Shown here one piece after another: positions 4,940-7,241 of a stretch of 7,241 bases of DNA (position 1 is the first letter of the stretch; the number at the start of each line of letters is the position of its first letter). The translations under genes and the position numbers were made by a program. The stretch lies in assembly GCA_022710665.1 (NCBI GenBank), contig JAKLGN010000067.1, positions 1 through 7,241 on the forward strand, given 5' to 3'. Source of the DNA: Methanoregula sp. (lineage in GTDB: Archaea > Halobacteriota > Methanomicrobia > Methanomicrobiales > Methanospirillaceae). Under the pieces are notes generated by a model. That model was not told where the DNA came from. It was given only the letters and a program-made list of their open reading frames with translations, and did not search any database.

Positions 4940-4950
4940 GATAAACCTAT
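4939..4950 (-). promoter_or_regulatory. Possible TATA box for trx-npdG
   Basis: The - strand reads ATAGGTTTATC just before the T8 run, centred about 40 bases from the thioredoxin ATG. That leaves room for a short leader. It is the only AT-rich candidate in the 53-base gap, and overlaps functionally with the terminator, so the call is weak. Confidence 0.3.
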
Positions 4951-4957
4951 GGTATTG

Positions 4958-6418
4958 TTACTTGGAAAGAGTCTGCATGATGACCTTTCCATAAGCCGGC
5001 CTGGTGATGATAACCCCTACGAGAACACCCAGAATCGTGATGATAGCAAATCCCTTGAGGGTCGAGAGGTCCATCAGGGCAAGCGGGAGCATGGCAATGA
5101 CAACGGTTGCTGCTGCGGCAACAATGATCCCAAGTGCCCGGGTAAGGCGCTTCAAATAAAGGTTTGGTGACGGTACCTTTCCTTCGTGCAGGATCTCATC
5201 GGTAATGATCACCAGCTGGTCGATCCCGGTCCCCACGACCGCAACCAGCCCGGCAATCGTCGGCAGGTCCATCTGGAACCGTATCAGTGCGATGAACCCG
5301 AGCAGGATGAGCACTTCTGAGGCATTGACCAGGATCATCGGGAGCACAATACTCGGTTCGCGGTACCGGTAATAGATCACGAACCCGACAGTGATCAATG
5401 CAAGGATACCGGCGAGGAGGGCCATAGCTTTGTACCGTTCGCCAAGGGGTGCGGACGTTCCTCCTGATCCGGCAATGGTCACATCGACCGGGAGCGCGCC
5501 GGCCCGGAGATGGATTTCCAGGTCGGTTGCCTGCTGTGACCCGGCCTTGCCTGTGCCGGTTGAAGCGAACAGCTGCCGGATTTTTTCTGTCTGAAGCTTA
5601 CCTGCCAAATCCGTTGACAGGGGCGCCGAGTAGACGGTCTTGTTATCGAGGAGCATTGCCAGGTAGTGATTCGCGGGATCGACAGTTGCACCATACCTGA
5701 TTGCAGCAGCCTGGAATTCAGCTGCACCCTCCTCGCTAAGGGTAAACCCGACACCCCATTTGTCACTGCCGGCTGGTTCCTGGGAAGGTACCTGGACGCT
5801 GGTGATCTTATCGCCGGAGACAACGTGTTCGGTATTGTTGCCGGTCGTCTGGATACGGATCTCGAATTTCCCCTGTTTCCCAACGATATCCTGTGCCTGC
5901 TTCATATCGACGCCGGCCATTTCCACGCGGATATAACGCCCGACATTGTTGAAGCCGGTCAGGGTATTGACCTTTGCATCCTTGGTACCAAGAGAGTTAA
6001 TCTTATTTTCGAGAACCCGTTTCACTGATTCGGCTGTTGATTTTGAAACTCCCTGCTGGTAGCTGGTTATCTTCCCGCCGGCAGTTGCAAAGAGGGGTTC
6101 GAGATCAGCCTGGGAATAGGGCTTCCTTATTTCCAGATGTGTGGCATCTGCCAGGATCACTTCTGCATCGACCTGCTTGGTGAGGCTGGCGATAAACTCG
6201 TCAACCGGTTCATCCGTGGTGAACCCGACAACTTCCGCCTTGTATTCCAGCTGGATCCATGAGCCCTGCTGGAGGTCGAGGCCGTACTGGAGATTGGTGG
6301 CAAGATGGCCCTGCTCGTCGAAATGCGGGAAAATTGCAATGATTGAGAGAACTACCAGGACGATCAGGATTGCAACTCTCCAGTCAGTGGCGAGTGCTTT
6401 CAATTCCTTTGAGTTCAT
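4958..6418 (-). CDS. secD: Protein-export membrane protein SecD
   Basis: A 486-residue archaeal SecD, which with SecF forms a membrane complex that aids Sec-dependent translocation or membrane insertion. TM1 is about residues 14-30, followed by the GLDLQQGSW motif (46-54; the usual GLDLxGG has Gly where this has the second Gln). A large extracytoplasmic domain runs to about 325. Five C-terminal helices follow (about 332-350, 358-380, 385-405, 428-448, 454-474), with the signature AGLVAVVGTGIDQLVI around D400. Archaea lack SecA, so this protein works with SecYEG and probably uses the ion gradient. The frame is open nine codons further back, to an ATG at 6445. I chose the ATG at 6418 because it overlaps the secF stop as ATGA and has a strong AGGGGGTGG site just before it. 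The secF-secD order is the archaeal operon order also known from Haloferax. Confidence 0.95.
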   Translation of the reverse strand: MNSKELKALATDWRVAILIVLVVLSIIAIFPHFDEQGHLATNLQYGLDLQQGSWIQLEYKAEVVGFTTDEPVDEFIASLTKQVDAEVILADATHLEIRKPYSQADLEPLFATAGGKITSYQQGVSKSTAESVKRVLENKINSLGTKDAKVNTLTGFNNVGRYIRVEMAGVDMKQAQDIVGKQGKFEIRIQTTGNNTEHVVSGDKITSVQVPSQEPAGSDKWGVGFTLSEEGAAEFQAAAIRYGATVDPANHYLAMLLDNKTVYSAPLSTDLAGKLQTEKIRQLFASTGTGKAGSQQATDLEIHLRAGALPVDVTIAGSGGTSAPLGERYKAMALLAGILALITVGFVIYYRYREPSIVLPMILVNASEVLILLGFIALIRFQMDLPTIAGLVAVVGTGIDQLVIITDEILHEGKVPSPNLYLKRLTRALGIIVAAAATVVIAMLPLALMDLSTLKGFAIITILGVLVGVIITRPAYGKVIMQTLSK

Positions 6419-7241
6419 TTGCCACCCCCTTTGAGCACGTACCATTTCAGGATCCCGACATTGGTGAGCCAGGTGTTTATAATATCGGCCACAAGCCCGA
6501 TAAGGAGCACTGCAGAGATCTCCATCAGGATCTGGACTGATCCGAACCAGGAGACTATAAATAATGCCGCGGCTGCGGCAAGGGTCGTGGACGTCATGAT
6601 CATGCCGGTGTGGAACGCTCCCATGAGCTTGTCATTCAGCTTGCCCTGCCTTTTCAGCACCCGGTTGGTCAGCAGGATATCGCTGTCCACCGAATACCCG
6701 ATCAGCATGAGGAGAGCGGCAGTTGTCCCGAGGCTCAGGGTGATACCGACAACATTCATCACTGCGGCTGTCATTACCATGTCAGCTAAGGCCGACAGGA
6801 CCACTGCTACTGAGGGAACGAATGTCCTGAACGAGAGGAAGATCACGATCGCCATGCCAACGAATGAAAAAACAAGCGCAAGGGCTGCCTGGTATTGCAG
6901 CGATTTCCCGAACGATTCCCCTATCTGGTCGATCTTTGCATCGGGATATTTCTGGTTGATCAGTTGCGTCAGGGACTGGTATTGTTTATCGTCCATGGTG
7001 CCGAACTTCAGAAACTTCCCGTTGTTTACATCGCCGATTTCAGTCAGCGGGTAGCCGGAAAAGGTGGTTTGCAGCTGTTCCCTGCTGTCGAAAGTGATGA
7101 TCGTGACCGCAGTCCCCCCGGAAAAATCAATGCCCGGCTTTACCGGCATCCCTGTTGCTGCCATATTGAATGCAAGCACCATGAGGGACATGACAAAAAG
7201 CACGAGAGGGATTACCATTAACTGTTGTGGCGTGTATTTCT
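6415..7241 (-). CDS. secF: Protein-export membrane protein SecF, 5' end beyond the window
   Basis: The partner of SecD. The frame is still open at the right edge: codons before the internal ATG at 7218 read KYTPQQL, a normal lead-in to TM1 of SecF, so the true start lies outside and 7218 is not the start. Counting from that internal Met, TM1 is about residues 1-20. GIDFSGGT (29-36) is the SecF form of the D1 motif, an extracytoplasmic domain follows to about 105, and the remaining helices begin at ALALVFSFVGMAIVIFLSF. The conserved GYSVDSDILLTNRV (174-187) is the archaeal counterpart of the bacterial GYSVNDTIVVFDR motif, and MTSTTLAAAAALF follows it. The TGA stop overlaps the secD ATG. Any promoter is outside the window. 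Confidence 0.95.
   Translation of the reverse strand, partial: KYTPQQLMVIPLVLFVMSLMVLAFNMAATGMPVKPGIDFSGGTAVTIITFDSREQLQTTFSGYPLTEIGDVNNGKFLKFGTMDDKQYQSLTQLINQKYPDAKIDQIGESFGKSLQYQAALALVFSFVGMAIVIFLSFRTFVPSVAVVLSALADMVMTAAVMNVVGITLSLGTTAALLMLIGYSVDSDILLTNRVLKRQGKLNDKLMGAFHTGMIMTSTTLAAAAALFIVSWFGSVQILMEISAVLLIGLVADIINTWLTNVGILKWYVLKGGGK
6422..6430 (-). promoter_or_regulatory. Strong Shine-Dalgarno for secD
   Basis: AGGGGGTGG on the - strand, a few bases before the ATG at 6418 and inside the last codons of secF (which encode GGGK). It supports the shorter secD start and translational coupling of secF and secD. Confidence 0.65.

Noticed and set aside
6419..6445. Longer secD start at 6445
   Set aside because: It would overlap secF by about 30 bases and has no good ribosome site, while the ATG at 6418 has AGGGGGTGG just before it and an ATGA overlap with secF.

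Overview
This window looks like part of a methanogenic archaeon's chromosome, most likely of the order Methanomicrobiales (Methanoregula-like). The placement is an inference from gene content. It rests on an F420-dependent NADP reductase, an archaeal class II aldolase of the kind tied to F420 precursor synthesis, an archaeal secF-secD pair, a selenophosphate-synthetase-like AIR synthase-related protein, AT-rich TATA-like boxes, and T-run ends instead of strong hairpin terminators. No mobile element, CRISPR array, rRNA or tRNA was found.

Layout. Left part, + strand: a nine-repeat TPR protein (162-1127), a T-run terminator, about 400 bases without a convincing gene but with two notable inverted repeats, then the AIR synthase-related protein (1575-2900) and another T-run. 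Middle (2901-3279): a GC-rich, heavily self-complementary stretch with no confident protein gene. It has a TATA-like box, a closing stem, internal hairpins, and a final hairpin plus T7 on the + strand, so it is a candidate structured RNA of about 190 nt. The opposite strand carries a 57-codon ORF with a zinc-ribbon look, and the two readings compete. Right part, - strand, in transcription order: secF (5' end beyond the right edge), secD, a thioredoxin-like protein, npdG (F420H2:NADP+ oxidoreductase) and a fuculose-phosphate-type class II aldolase.

How the genes fit together. secF and secD overlap as ATGA, with a strong Shine-Dalgarno inside the end of secF, and encode the SecDF membrane complex. 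A T8 run separates them from the thioredoxin-npdG pair, which have zero spacing: the thioredoxin TAA is followed directly by the TTG start of npdG in the same frame. The aldolase lies 158 bases further on. NpdG moves electrons between F420H2 and NADPH, and in methanogens the aldolase family can supply lactaldehyde for the lactyl part of F420. The trio therefore suggests an F420/NADPH/thiol redox neighbourhood, although only trx-npdG coupling is directly visible.

Most of the window is ordinary archaeal core genome. The points most worth a second look are the structured intergenic element (3045-3267), the same-frame trx/npdG junction, the folded sequence ahead of the AIR synthase-related gene, and the cysteine ladder in the TPR protein.
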